Origin: Bacteroidota bacterium
GTDB lineage: Bacteria > Bacteroidota > Ignavibacteria > Kryptoniales > JAKASW01
Direction: 5' to 3'
Length of the DNA: 58,261 bases
Assembly (NCBI GenBank): GCA_021811615.1
Contig: JAJZNW010000018.1
Coordinates: forward strand, 1 to 58,261
The translations under genes and the position numbers were made by a program. The notes beneath the pieces are model-generated. The model ran no database searches. It saw only the letters and a program-made list of their open reading frames with translations, and had not been told where the DNA came from. Positions 27,801-36,002 of the stretch are shown here, one piece after another. The stretch's first letter is position 1. Each line of letters opens with the position of its first letter.

Positions 27801-30441
27801 CTTCCTCTATTCGCTTGACAATGGCAGGACTTACGATACAGCACGCGCGGTCACTTCGAGCAAGACTTCGGCGGCCGAGAGTTTTACCGACCTGGTTTCA
27901 TGGAGTTCAAGAATCGACGCTCCCGGTGCCGAGTCAGACTCGACAGTGTTCAGGGCCGTCCCTTACTCGCGGTATGGAGATGGCACTTCTCGTCAGACTC
28001 TTGATTTCCTCCTCGACAATGCTGCACCGAGATTCCGAGGTATCGATTCGGCAGCCGCCGGAGACAATAAAGTGACATTGTCCTGGAACCGGGCGAAAGA
28101 CTTGAGCTCTCATTTGTGGTATCTGGTATATGTATCGGAGACACCCGGTATGGAGAATCTTAACAAGGCCGATTCCGTTACTCCCGACACGAGTCTGACA
28201 TTCGGCAACATGAAGAATTTCCAAAGATACTTTTTCATTGTCCGGGCCCGGGACTCCGTTGGAAACGTCGATACTAACAGAGTTGAACTCTCTGCCGTCC
28301 CACAAGCGCTCTCTGCTTTGACTTCGATAAGCGGACCTGCGGCCCCGCAGGATGGAGACATCAGGATTAATTATGACGTTAATGTTTCGCCCCAGGACAC
28401 GATAAGACTAGATTGCTATTTCAGCTCAGACAGTGGGCGTACGTTCATCAAGGCCGCCGGGGTATCGGGCAGGCTTTCGGGTATTACTCATTCGACGACG
28501 GATTCCTTGATTTGGAATAGCCGGGCGGATTTCCATCTGGAATCGCGCGGCGTGCTGTTCAAGATCATACCAGTCGGGCTTGCTGGAGCGGGTGCTTCCG
28601 CGGTGACGGACACGTTTACAGTCGATAATAAGCCGCCAGTTTTCGGTGGCATCTCTGCGATAAGCGCCGGAGCGAACTCTCTGATTTTGAGCTGGAGGCG
28701 GGGAATTGACCTGAGCTCGCCTCTGCAATACTACGTCTATGCCTCCAGTCTGAGTAAGGCGGAAAACTTCAGTGTGCCATCCCGAGTTGTATCCGATACC
28801 TCGACAGTAATCGGGCAACTTGATAATTTCCGGATGTATTACTTTATCGTAAGAGCCAGAGATGCACTGGGCAACATAGACAGCAACGCCAACGAACTCA
28901 GCGGGGTCCCGGTTGCCATCCCTGTCGTGACTCATCTCGAAGCTCCGGCATCGCCTTCAAGTGGAGACATCCCGATCTCTTACAGCGTATCCGTCCCAAG
29001 CCAGGACAGCGCTTCTCTTAATTGCTACTTCAGTTCCGACAGCGGGAAGACTTATCGGACTACCGCAAGCATCGCCGGTCAGATAACAGCTATCGGTGTC
29101 AATAAATCCGATACGTTGGTTTGGCACAGCTCTAAAGACTATCGCGGTGAATCCCGAAGCGTTAGATTCAAAATAATCCCGGTGGGAAGAGGCGGAACAG
29201 GAAACAGCGTATCGACCGGATCATTTACGGTAGATAACCAGCCACCGGGTTTCATCGGGGTCGCATCCCAGGAGTTTGTCAGATGGAGCTCCGAGAGGAT
29301 AATTCTTAACCGAGCAACCGACATGAGTGAGCCTGTGAGCTACGGCTTCTATCTGCAGAAAGGGGACACATTCAATCTCGCGAAGCCGGATACCGTTGTA
29401 ACATCCGATTCGCTGCTCCTTCATGGTCTGCCTGCACTGACATCCGAAACCTATATCGTGAGAGCTACAGATTCGCTCGGTAACCAGGACACAAACACGG
29501 TTGAAAACACGTTCAGCACTCCCGCTATCGGAGGTTTCACAGGCGGCAGCACTATCGGGACTGCCGATCTCGGAGAGTACATAAATGCCTGGAGCAACGG
29601 TGCAACTTCAGATGCCGACCTTGCGCCGTTCACCGGCTCATTTCCGCATATCACGGTCGTCGGAGACAATAGACTGAACGCCAACGATCTTGTGGTCTTT
29701 GCCAAGATGTGGGATTATTCCCTGAATGCGAACATGTTGAAGCGCGACGGTTCATCGCCGTCCGTCGACGCGACATTACCCAGGCCGGTGCCGTTGAGAT
29801 TGAATGTAAACAAGTCCACCAGAATGGCCGATCTTACACTCTCTCCGGGTGTCGGCACCACGCTGATGTCTTGCGGTGTTAGGATTTATTATGGCACGCT
29901 CCATACCCCAAAGGGGGGAAAGGTGACAGTCGACTCTGTGTTCTTCGCCGACGGGGGACTGACACTGACGTTCAATGACACCGTAAACAAAGTGATCTAT
30001 CTGGACTACGGGAAGGTGGGGGGATACGGAGTCGGTCCGACGCCCGCCACGTTTGTCAGATTAAATGTGCCTGAGTTCGGGTCCAAGGATTCGATGTCGA
30101 TTTCGCTTGTCGGGTACGATTCGAATATGGACCGGGTTATTGCCAATGCATACGCGGTGGAAGTGAGGAACATCCCGACAACATTCAACCTTTATCAGAA
30201 TTATCCAAATCCGTTTAACCCGACCACGACGATTCAGTTCGACCTCCCGAAGGCCGAGAGGGTCACGGTGACGATATACAACATACTCGGGCAGCGAGTG
30301 ACAACCGTGGTGGACAAGCCTTATGATGCGGGAACATATACGGTGCTTTTCAACGCCGGACGCTACGCGAGCGGTGCATATTTCTGTGTCATGCAGGCCG
30401 GAAAATACCGGAGCGTGAAAAAAATGATGTTAATAAAATGA
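21826..30441 (+). CDS. Giant T9SS-exported multidomain surface protein
   Basis: About 2,850 residues. The frame opens at GTG 21826, but the best signal peptide starts at ATG 21889 (MKSRRAPGNRRRLATLLLFG, cut near LTA). Domains in order, numbered from GTG 21826: CARDB-like (about 55-165); fibronectin/Ig-like repeats; LamG/concanavalin-like (about 680-865, LHMDETSGNFVGDASG); YCF48/BNR-type propeller blades (about 965-1250, 'TTNGGTVWTQV', 'STDGGASWVPA'); F5/8-type C discoidin-like (about 1450-1590); more fibronectin-like repeats; a triplicated ~203-residue module (about 1956-2565); a degenerate dockerin-like region (about 2571-2631); a cohesin-like sandwich; and the T9SS type A sorting domain at the end (FNLYQNYPNPFNPTTTIQF...). 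It should cross the outer membrane by type IX secretion and act as an adhesin or polymer-binding surface protein. No T9SS machinery genes are in the window. Confidence 0.9.
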   Translation: MTADIRNSIIMVQDMINTFELMKSRRAPGNRRRLATLLLFGLSFLWAQVLTAQTALPDLVPTSVSLSQNSVSPGFYISVSVTIANQGTATAGATTTTLRLNTSATTTSATDTRLTDIPTPSINAGGSTTVTASVLMPSGTAIGAYYIWAVADNYSAITQSNVSNDYGHSAVMSVVPPPSPPTLLSPSNGTTGVSTTPSFSWSTSSGASLYVLVVATDASFSNIILTQSTGSSTSYSGVSLASNTTYYWRVTASNSNGASTTSVSSFTTAQATPPVPVLSWPSNGSSGQAVGFTFSWSGSSGATSYGLQVSTDPSFGSYVLNTSGIPTNAYTISGLTYSSTYYWRVNASNSGGTSSWSGAWNFTTVPPTPAPPTLSSPSAGTTNVSVSPTLSWIAPSGTVAWYWLEVSTDPGFTSSFVVNYEGVYSTNYALGGLSNSTTYYWRVAASNGYGGGIGAWSTTGYFTTIPGAPTASTSAATNITSSAASLNGVVNPNGASTSYYFQYGTTTSYGNVSSTGSAGSASAGLSVSATVTGLAAATTYHSRIVATSIGGTAYGGDMTFSTLSGPPAAPQSLAAIAGSGEAILTWHKNSEADLLRYRIYYSTISGAEMLLDSTLSGANDTTSVISNLVNGKTYYFKVTAVNSSALESQFSNEVSVQPSRLNSLGEYNPDSSTVLLLHMDETSGNFVGDASGSNRNGISYGDGIASGKFGQARSISVSASDSGIVIDSPLGVSEGAPVTLEAWVKISQYGNAATFLVSNSDYQLNLGSFGSSGYLQMFRKSGSSWVFAQSTVPVPLNLWTHVAGEWDGSSFSLWINGQNVPFNITTNAYSYTGGSRIASSFGNTVTPTSTSIEDEVRISARARLPQEFNLQLTPLDLAANCDGNKVTITWQNGGGAAPLLGYRVYRGTDSTNVSLIDSTTNTAVSDELPGSGKFYYRISAVDSSGFESGKSYAASVVSFPDVLPSASWSRKISGTNSNLRGIAFIDSNRGVAVGEGGAIVRTTNGGTVWTQVTGVTTSNLSAVTDVADTFWACGDGGTLIKSTDGGASWVPATSGVTVSLNDISFVDNDTGWVAQGDGDGWLKTTDGGRNWSFSSTGAGWWMKRLRSADGRNLIFTGDGPTVLRSTNGGRSWNNMPTSLGGNPSVTGLFLVDSRDAWATGGNYGSGNGFIIRSDDSGSTWQQVVSSAANHYSNVAFVSPKVGYVIGWGGTLLETGDSGISWATSNSTTHNNLSGIAAVGPNVWIVGDSGTILESSQRPTAPRNLAAVAGNGLVTLTWNKNTEPDILRYRLYRGTISGGETLVDSTTTGIYDTSRVESGLINGTTYYFYVTAVDSAGLESVHSNEVSAIPPGLPVAPVLVYPGQGLTAVNTPAVLRWHPAPGAVSYEVEVSSDSSFNSIAYDFQSLTDTSVVIQTLKEFSDYYWRTMSSNSSGSSEWSPTWKFTSGVPSKTNVALASRGAVASAISEGTYNGVTQYASHAIDGDSTTIWADEWSMPAWLLVKFDSTYTISTLGFWITDDSQHVSLSLSPDSISWTTVVSPRWSQNKEGSTTPVHELFQISDTKAKYIRMNFDSTFAPSGHIFQAILSELEAYSTQPAVASLPRPILVSPANGSNGVAGSMILTWRDDSGATSYRIQLAYDSTITTILLDTSIVAGTSVSIQHLLNLKQYYWRVSATGPTGTSQWSDVWSFATGLTPPIVSVTEVHSTSVTLSWPSVGGASKYYIYFGLDSSKVSKIDSTNGTSYTMIALSGGTPYLFAVSSAAGPGVESETSMPIRVTTRLSPPEVRVTPAKGPSMNISWYAVPGAVSYSVFRSVDGKMYSGIASATGAAFSDLSVKSAKRYWYFVLAVGPGGEAGDTSNTVDTLSYPSTPGYLTASEITDWQVSLSWAADSGIISGYRIYRSSDSTNYTIIGSTIKPSFSDTGLVALTSYLYKVSAINTDSMESDGSTPFAVTTPRAAPRIVSFFKSTSAARDSIVFADSCYVPPGDTAKFRFLYSLDNGRTYDTARAVTSSKTSAAESFTDLVSWSSRIDAPGAESDSTVFRAVPYSRYGDGTSRQTLDFLLDNAAPRFRGIDSAAAGDNKVTLSWNRAKDLSSHLWYLVYVSETPGMENLNKADSVTPDTSLTFGNMKNFQRYFFIVRARDSVGNVDTNRVELSAVPQALSALTSISGPAAPQDGDIRINYDVNVSPQDTIRLDCYFSSDSGRTFIKAAGVSGRLSGITHSTTDSLIWNSRADFHLESRGVLFKIIPVGLAGAGASAVTDTFTVDNKPPVFGGISAISAGANSLILSWRRGIDLSSPLQYYVYASSLSKAENFSVPSRVVSDTSTVIGQLDNFRMYYFIVRARDALGNIDSNANELSGVPVAIPVVTHLEAPASPSSGDIPISYSVSVPSQDSASLNCYFSSDSGKTYRTTASIAGQITAIGVNKSDTLVWHSSKDYRGESRSVRFKIIPVGRGGTGNSVSTGSFTVDNQPPGFIGVASQEFVRWSSERIILNRATDMSEPVSYGFYLQKGDTFNLAKPDTVVTSDSLLLHGLPALTSETYIVRATDSLGNQDTNTVENTFSTPAIGGFTGGSTIGTADLGEYINAWSNGATSDADLAPFTGSFPHITVVGDNRLNANDLVVFAKMWDYSLNANMLKRDGSSPSVDATLPRPVPLRLNVNKSTRMADLTLSPGVGTTLMSCGVRIYYGTLHTPKGGKVTVDSVFFADGGLTLTFNDTVNKVIYLDYGKVGGYGVGPTPATFVRLNVPEFGSKDSMSISLVGYDSNMDRVIANAYAVEVRNIPTTFNLYQNYPNPFNPTTTIQFDLPKAERVTVTIYNILGQRVTTVVDKPYDAGTYTVLFNAGRYASGAYFCVMQAGKYRSVKKMMLIK
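27691..29520 (+). repeat. Three tandem ~610-bp coding repeats inside the giant surface protein
   Basis: Three successive modules begin near 27691, 28303 and 28912. Each encodes a ~110-residue beta domain built on 'CYFSSDSG(K/R)T', 'LVWHSS/LIWNSR' and 'FTVDN(K/Q)PP' phrases, then a fibronectin-like domain with 'IVRARDSVGNVDTN'-type ends. Copies 2 and 3 are the most alike; copy 1 has diverged. This indicates internal duplication of a two-domain unit. Confidence 0.75.
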
Positions 30442-30464
30442 GTGAGGGCTGAGAGATCGATTTG

Positions 30465-32450
30465 ATGTCACGAGTGAGTTGCGTTCAGGTTTTGCTGATC
30501 ATGTCGTTTTGCCTGCCTGCCATCGCTGCTGGCGGTCAGCCGGGTTGGGTCACAACTAAACAGGATATCAGATATCCCGATCAGTTATATATCCTTGGAG
30601 TCGGAGTCGCGTCGGTAGGGGACGATAGATCTGAGGCGATAAAGAAATCCGGGAATGAGGCGTTTGCAGACATCGCCAAACAGTTGAGGGCTAACATATC
30701 GGATGTGTCTGCTACCAGGACGATCGAGGTGGCCTATGAGAAGGGCGGTTCCGGCGTCTCAAGCGAGATGAGAGCCGATTTGCAGGTATCCACCGACTTG
30801 AATCTCGGCGGTCTAAAAATCGTGGACAGCTATTACGACAAGAGCAACCGGATATTTTACTCGCTTGCTGTCCTCGACCGTCAGCTTGTAGGATCTGAAT
30901 TCAAAGAGAAACTGGTTGCGTACCATGATGATTTCGAGAGATTCCTCGCTCAATTATCGCGCGAGCGGCATTCCGGGTCGCCAGTCGCCATCGCGTCTGC
31001 GCTATCAGGGGCGTACAAATCTTCAGGCAGGTACAACTCCATCCTGCCGGTTTACAACTACATTTCCGCACCTCTTCTTGAAACCGATTCATCATGGAAC
31101 ATGCCGGGGACTCTCGCGACAGCTTACCTGGATCAAACGGCAAACGAGCTGATAAGGAGTATTTCAATATCGAAGACAAGCGGTGAAGATCAACTCGTGA
31201 ATCTCAACGTACATTTGAAGCCGCTGGTCGTTCGTGTTGAATACAAGGATAGTTCGGGGATCGAACATCCGGCGGAAGGATTCAAGATCGATTTCATGTT
31301 TGTCAATGGAATCGGGAAAACAAGCAGTGAATCCACAACGAACGATTCCGGGATCGCTGAATGTCAGGTCTATTCTCTGACTCCTTATGCCAGTACATTT
31401 TATCAGATCCGCGCGCAAGTAGACTTTTCCGCTTACTATTGCGGGACCGCGAAGGAGCCTTCCCCATGGGACAAGTTTCTCGAGTCGAATGCGATAAGCG
31501 CCAGTTTCTCACTTGTCAAGAGCAAGCTTACCCTCGATGACCGGCTTCGCCAGTTAGTCATGGATCTCACAAGGTCGCTGAATCAGGCGGGACAAACTGT
31601 TTGTGTGTCGAGGATCGACTACCAGGGAAAGATACCCGGCGAACTATCGGAGTACCTGAGACAACATGTCGAGTCGGCGTTAAGGCAAAACTCGGAGCTC
31701 CGGCTTGTTATGCCGCCGATAGTGGGAAAAGGAAATGGCACCATGCGGGATGCAGGCGAAGCCGGACCTCTTATGTCTTCTGCCGCGAAGTCCGGGATCA
31801 GGTTTGTGATTGCAGGCTCTTACTGGCAGAAGAGTGACGGCACCGAACTTGACTTGAACGCGATCGACCCGTCCTCGGATGTCATTGCAGCCAGCTCGAG
31901 CATAACGATCGCGGGCAACATACTGCCAAATGCTTCGCTGGTACCGGACAACTACGACTCAACGAGGGACGATCCCATCATTGCGAATCAGAAGTCCGGT
32001 GACGATCTCAAAGTCAACCTTTGGGTGAACCGTCCGGATGGAGTCTACCACGATGGCGATACGTTGTCGATTCTCCTCTCGGTAAACAAGGAGGCATACG
32101 TCGAGCTCGTGTATGTAGACGCTTCAGGAAGAAGTCTTATGATCTTTCCGAATACATACGAATGGAACAACCGGCTTTCCGCAGACCGGATTTACGAGAT
32201 TCCCGACGCTGGGAGTGTCGGTGTGCTTAGAGTTGAGCCGCCTTTTGGCCGCGAGATAATAAAGGCTTATGCAAGCGAGACGCCTTTCCCCATCCCAACC
32301 GGAACGAAATTCCGTGGTCTTGTCGTCCTAAACTCGATACAGGACTTTCAGTCCGCTGCAAGGGGAATAGGACTCGTGTCGAAGGGATACAGGGAGAGCT
32401 CCGTCGTGATTTCTACATTCGCAGCCCTAAAACAAAATAAGAGCAAGTAA
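30465..32450 (+). CDS. LPP20-like / DUF4384 domain protein
   Basis: A 661-residue exported protein starting at ATG 30465; a TTG lies one codon earlier. The N-terminal signal (VLLIMSFCLPAIAAGG) has no lipobox Cys at its end. Residues about 25-160 match the LPP20-lipoprotein fold (PGWVTTKQDIRYPDQLYILGVGVASVGDDRSEAIKKSGNEA...SLAVLDR). A middle region follows with a CsgG-like look (LRQHVESALRQNSELRLVMPP...GSYWQKSDG). The C-terminal ~150 residues match DUF4384 (LWVNRPDGVYHDGDTLSILLSVNKEAYVELVYVDASG). DUF4384 proteins often accompany caspase-like or kinase signalling proteins, as here. It lies 20 bases after the giant protein and just before a second LPP20 protein, so it probably belongs to the same transcript. 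Confidence 0.8.
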   Translation: MSRVSCVQVLLIMSFCLPAIAAGGQPGWVTTKQDIRYPDQLYILGVGVASVGDDRSEAIKKSGNEAFADIAKQLRANISDVSATRTIEVAYEKGGSGVSSEMRADLQVSTDLNLGGLKIVDSYYDKSNRIFYSLAVLDRQLVGSEFKEKLVAYHDDFERFLAQLSRERHSGSPVAIASALSGAYKSSGRYNSILPVYNYISAPLLETDSSWNMPGTLATAYLDQTANELIRSISISKTSGEDQLVNLNVHLKPLVVRVEYKDSSGIEHPAEGFKIDFMFVNGIGKTSSESTTNDSGIAECQVYSLTPYASTFYQIRAQVDFSAYYCGTAKEPSPWDKFLESNAISASFSLVKSKLTLDDRLRQLVMDLTRSLNQAGQTVCVSRIDYQGKIPGELSEYLRQHVESALRQNSELRLVMPPIVGKGNGTMRDAGEAGPLMSSAAKSGIRFVIAGSYWQKSDGTELDLNAIDPSSDVIAASSSITIAGNILPNASLVPDNYDSTRDDPIIANQKSGDDLKVNLWVNRPDGVYHDGDTLSILLSVNKEAYVELVYVDASGRSLMIFPNTYEWNNRLSADRIYEIPDAGSVGVLRVEPPFGREIIKAYASETPFPIPTGTKFRGLVVLNSIQDFQSAARGIGLVSKGYRESSVVISTFAALKQNKSK

Positions 32451-32472
32451 TTTGAACTAAATGGAGGTGGGT

Positions 32473-33027
32473 ATGGTTAATCGTAGTCTTGTCTTAACGC
32501 TGTTCGTCGCACTACCGTTGTTTGTTTTCGGCTGCAGTTCAAGTCGAGGGCTTCAATCAGCCAATAGCGGTGATGTTCCCGATTGGTATTTGAACGTACC
32601 TCAGGATCCGAATTTCCTCTACGCGGCGAACAGCCAGGTATCACAGGATATGCAGATGGCGACAGACAAGGCGATATCGGCTGGACGCGCCGAAATAGGG
32701 AGACAGATCGAAGTCCGCATACAAGGCTTGCAGAAGAGGTTCGCTGAAGAAACGGGGACCGGAAACGATGCACAGCTTCTGCAAATGTTCACGCAGGCCG
32801 AGAAAAATGTAGTATCGACAACGCTTAACGGAAGTCGAGTCAAATACCAGAAGATCATGAGGGATGGAACTCTGTGGCGCTCGTACGTCCTTATCGAGTA
32901 TCCTATCGGCGCTGCCAATGAGGCGCTGATGAAACAGATCGAGAGCAACAACGAAATGTACACTCGATTCAGGGCTACGCAGGCTTTCAAGGAACTTGAC
33001 GACTCCGTAAAGAACCACGAAAAATAG
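32473..33027 (+). CDS. LPP20-family lipoprotein
   Basis: A 184-residue lipoprotein. The ATG at 32473 directly follows a GGAGGTG ribosome site, so it is chosen over an in-frame ATG four codons earlier. The lipobox is FVFGC (about residue 20). The mature part carries the LPP20 pattern (VPDWYLNVPQDPNFLYAANSQVSQDMQMATDKAISAGRAEIGRQIE), shared with the N-terminal domain of the preceding gene product. It is probably anchored in the outer membrane and a partner of that protein. It is the last gene of the cluster; a GGGGG/CCCCC hairpin follows at 33037-33054. Confidence 0.8.
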   Translation: MVNRSLVLTLFVALPLFVFGCSSSRGLQSANSGDVPDWYLNVPQDPNFLYAANSQVSQDMQMATDKAISAGRAEIGRQIEVRIQGLQKRFAEETGTGNDAQLLQMFTQAEKNVVSTTLNGSRVKYQKIMRDGTLWRSYVLIEYPIGAANEALMKQIESNNEMYTRFRATQAFKELDDSVKNHEK

Positions 33028-33036
33028 AACCCTCGA

Positions 33037-33054
33037 AGGGGGTTAGCTCCCCCT
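33037..33054 (+). terminator. Weak hairpin at the end of the LPP20 cluster
   Basis: A 6-bp G/C stem (AGGGGG/CCCCCT) with a 6-nt loop ten bases after the lipoprotein stop codon. No T-run follows, so termination by it alone is uncertain. Confidence 0.3.
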
Positions 33055-33127
33055 CTCGTTGAGCTTGACGCGACCGGTATTTATATTCTGTCTCAAGTCG
33101 CCTCAAACTATTCCGGGAGATTATCGA

Positions 33128-35740
33128 ATGAAGATCGGCGGGACGGGAGTTTTCATGACGTTGTCGATATTTGTCTTACTCCAACTGTCGGCAAGTGGTC
33201 TTCTGCTCGCAGCGCAGCCGGATCCCGTGGCAAATCCGGAGGCTGTTGTCCTCGACGGAAATGCAAGGTTCACCGTCTTGACTCCGGAACTCATCCGCAT
33301 GGAATGGTCCCGGGATGCGCGGTTTGTCGATTCGCCTTCGCTCGTCTTCATTAACAGGCGTTTACCGGTCCCGAAGTATCGAGTCCTGAGAGAAGAAGGT
33401 TGGCTACTGATTAGGACATCGAATCTTCTTCTCCGGTACAGGACAGGCTCGGGCGAATTTAACCGGGATAACTTACGGATTGAATTCGAACTCGATGGGA
33501 AGAAAGTCATTTGGCATCCCGGCGAGAAAGATACCACTAATCTGTTCGGTACTATCAGAACCCTGGACGGTGTGAAGGGAGCTACCGCGCTTGCTCCCGG
33601 ACTCCTCTCCCGGGGTGGATGGACCCTGGTAGACGACAGCCGCCGTCCACTCTTTGACGATTCAAATTGGAAATGGGCCGTTAACAGATCACCGGATGAG
33701 GCACAGGATTGGTACTTCTTCGGTTACGGCCATGATTATGTGAAAGAGCTGGGCGACTACGTGAAGATAGCGGGACGCATCCCGATGCCGCCGCGGTTCG
33801 CCTTCGGTGCGTGGTGGTCGAGATACTGGGCATACACGGATGAGGAGTTGAAAGGCCTTGTGGACCAGTTCCACAATCACAACGTTCCGCTGGACGTGCT
33901 TGTCGTCGATATGGATTGGCACCAGACATTCGATTTGAGATGGTCGAGGCATCTACTCGACCAGGCGGGCCAGCTGAAAGGATGGACGGGATATACTTGG
34001 AACAGGATCCTTTTCCCTGATCCTCCGGAATTTTTAAAATGGTGCCACGAGAAAGGGCTTAAGGTTGTCCTGAACCTTCACCCGGCTTCAGGGATTCAGC
34101 CCTGGGAACAGTGCTATCCGGCGATGGCAAGGGCGATGGGAGTAAATCCTGCGACGAGAAAGTACATCCCCTTCGATCCCACCGACAAGAAATTTGCGGA
34201 GAACTATTTTAGGCTTGTGCTCGGTCCTCTCGAGAAGGAGGGCGTAAACTTCTGGTGGATAGACTGGCAGCAATGGGACACGACGAAGATACACGATCTT
34301 AATCCGACGTGGTGGCTGAACTATACATTTTATACGAACATGGAAAGGGAAGGCAAGGTAAGGCCTCTGATACTTGCGCGCTGGGGGGGTCTGGGGTCGC
34401 ACAGATATGAAATAGGATTTTCCGGGGACGTTATCACCGATTGGTCTTCGCTCCGTTTCCAGCCCTACTTCACTGCGACTGCGGCAAATGTCGGCTTCGG
34501 ATACTGGAGCCACGACATAGGAGGACACATACCTGGTACGGTCTCGCCGGAGCTTTTTACCCGCTGGGTTCAGTGGGGAGCTCTCAGTCCGATCCTGCGA
34601 ACGCACACCACTCGCAATGCGGAAGCGGAGAGAAGGATTTGGGCGTACCCCTATCCTTACGCAAGAGCGATGCGTGAAGCTTTTCTGCTCAGATACAGAC
34701 TACTCCCGTATATTTACACCGCATCCCGTAGAGCTTATGATACCGGTGTTTCGATGATCCACCCGCTATACTATGAGTATCCGGAAACGGATGACGCCTA
34801 CGATTTCGGCGACGAGTATTTCTTCGGAAAGGACATTATCGTCGCCCCCGTGGTGAATCCGATGTCCCAGGACTCGCTTCTCGCGGAGGAGAATGTCTGG
34901 ATCCCGCCGGGCACATGGATAGAGTGGAACAGCGGTGACCGGCTTCATGGACCAGCAGTCATGACGCGTCATTATTCTCTGGACGATATCCCTATCTTTG
35001 TCAGGTCCGGGTCGATAATCCCGATGCAGACGCTCAGTCAAACGGCCGACATAGAAAATGTCGACCCGCTCGTCCTCCGGATTTTTCCGGACAGAGACGG
35101 GGCCACCGATGTGTATGAAGATGAGGGCAACTCACAAGGCTACCGCGACGGGCGATTCAGCCGCACTGAAGTCAGCTATCGCATAACTGACGGCCGATTC
35201 GTTCACATTCATATTGATCCTGCCGTCGGGACGTATTCAGGGATGAAGAAAAGCCGAAAGTATGTTGTCGAGATCATGAATGTCCTGCCGCCAGAGAGAG
35301 TGACATGCAATGGGAAAAACATCGCTTTCGGTAGGGAGGGCTGGAACTATGATGGTGACAAACTGGAAGCGGTGATAAGGACCGGCGATTTCCCGGTCCG
35401 TGGTGCGGTGAACATAACGGTCGAGTTTTCTGAATCCGCAGGAACGAAACAGCTCGAAGGGGTGCGAGGGAAGATCGAGCGCTTCAAGGAGGCTATGAGC
35501 ATACTGAATCATCTCTGGCCGCAAGATTGGTCGCCGGATATCCTTATCGGGGCGGCTCAGACAGGCGATTTTCTCACGCTTTATCCTGACTCAGCCGCGT
35601 CGCATCTGAAAGAATTCCGGTCTCTGGTCCCGAAACTGCGAGGTGCCATATTGAAACTCTCCGGCGACAAGACTGTGATCCGACAGGCACTGAACCACCT
35701 CGCCGGTGTGCTGCCGCCGGAGGACAAGGCGGCACATTGA
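33128..35740 (+). CDS. GH31 family alpha-glycosidase (alpha-xylosidase/alpha-glucosidase type)
   Basis: An 870-residue exported enzyme. ATG 33128 is chosen because a GGGAGA site precedes it and it opens a good signal peptide (GVFMTLSIFVLLQLSASGLLL). The frame is open to TTG 33059 but the extra residues look non-coding. An N-terminal GH31 beta domain leads into the barrel. The nucleophile is likely Asp379 (FWWIDWQQWD) and the acid/base Asp463 (SHDIGGHIPG). The barrel also has 'FAFGAWWSRYWAYTDEEL' and 'RWGGLGSHRY'. C-terminal beta domains of the DUF5110 type follow (DRDGATDVYEDEGNSQGYRDG), then a ~90-residue helical tail unusual for the family. It should cleave alpha-linked xylose or glucose from oligosaccharides in the periplasm or outside the cell. 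Confidence 0.92.
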   Translation: MKIGGTGVFMTLSIFVLLQLSASGLLLAAQPDPVANPEAVVLDGNARFTVLTPELIRMEWSRDARFVDSPSLVFINRRLPVPKYRVLREEGWLLIRTSNLLLRYRTGSGEFNRDNLRIEFELDGKKVIWHPGEKDTTNLFGTIRTLDGVKGATALAPGLLSRGGWTLVDDSRRPLFDDSNWKWAVNRSPDEAQDWYFFGYGHDYVKELGDYVKIAGRIPMPPRFAFGAWWSRYWAYTDEELKGLVDQFHNHNVPLDVLVVDMDWHQTFDLRWSRHLLDQAGQLKGWTGYTWNRILFPDPPEFLKWCHEKGLKVVLNLHPASGIQPWEQCYPAMARAMGVNPATRKYIPFDPTDKKFAENYFRLVLGPLEKEGVNFWWIDWQQWDTTKIHDLNPTWWLNYTFYTNMEREGKVRPLILARWGGLGSHRYEIGFSGDVITDWSSLRFQPYFTATAANVGFGYWSHDIGGHIPGTVSPELFTRWVQWGALSPILRTHTTRNAEAERRIWAYPYPYARAMREAFLLRYRLLPYIYTASRRAYDTGVSMIHPLYYEYPETDDAYDFGDEYFFGKDIIVAPVVNPMSQDSLLAEENVWIPPGTWIEWNSGDRLHGPAVMTRHYSLDDIPIFVRSGSIIPMQTLSQTADIENVDPLVLRIFPDRDGATDVYEDEGNSQGYRDGRFSRTEVSYRITDGRFVHIHIDPAVGTYSGMKKSRKYVVEIMNVLPPERVTCNGKNIAFGREGWNYDGDKLEAVIRTGDFPVRGAVNITVEFSESAGTKQLEGVRGKIERFKEAMSILNHLWPQDWSPDILIGAAQTGDFLTLYPDSAASHLKEFRSLVPKLRGAILKLSGDKTVIRQALNHLAGVLPPEDKAAH

Positions 35741-36002
35741 GAAATAGGGCCCGACTCAGTTTTGACAGCGAAAGTGAGTCGCCCCGGTCAATCTTAACCT
35801 CTATTCCGCGTGTGGGGGAACGGCATCCTTTCCAGTTGTGTTTTGGTACAGAGTTAGGTAGCTTCGAAAGAGAGGTCCATGCTGCGTTGGTTTCCCGTCG
35901 GCACGTGAGGAGAGTTGCTCGCTCCACTCGCCATTAAGGTCACCGGCCGATCAGTCTAAGCGATACTTCACTTCAAACACTACAAGCACGAAAGGGAGAA
36001 CT

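Noticed and set aside
35737..35937. Short frame just after the GH31 gene
   Set aside because: Arg/Ser-rich 66-residue product without ribosome site or family; the space is better read as intergenic.
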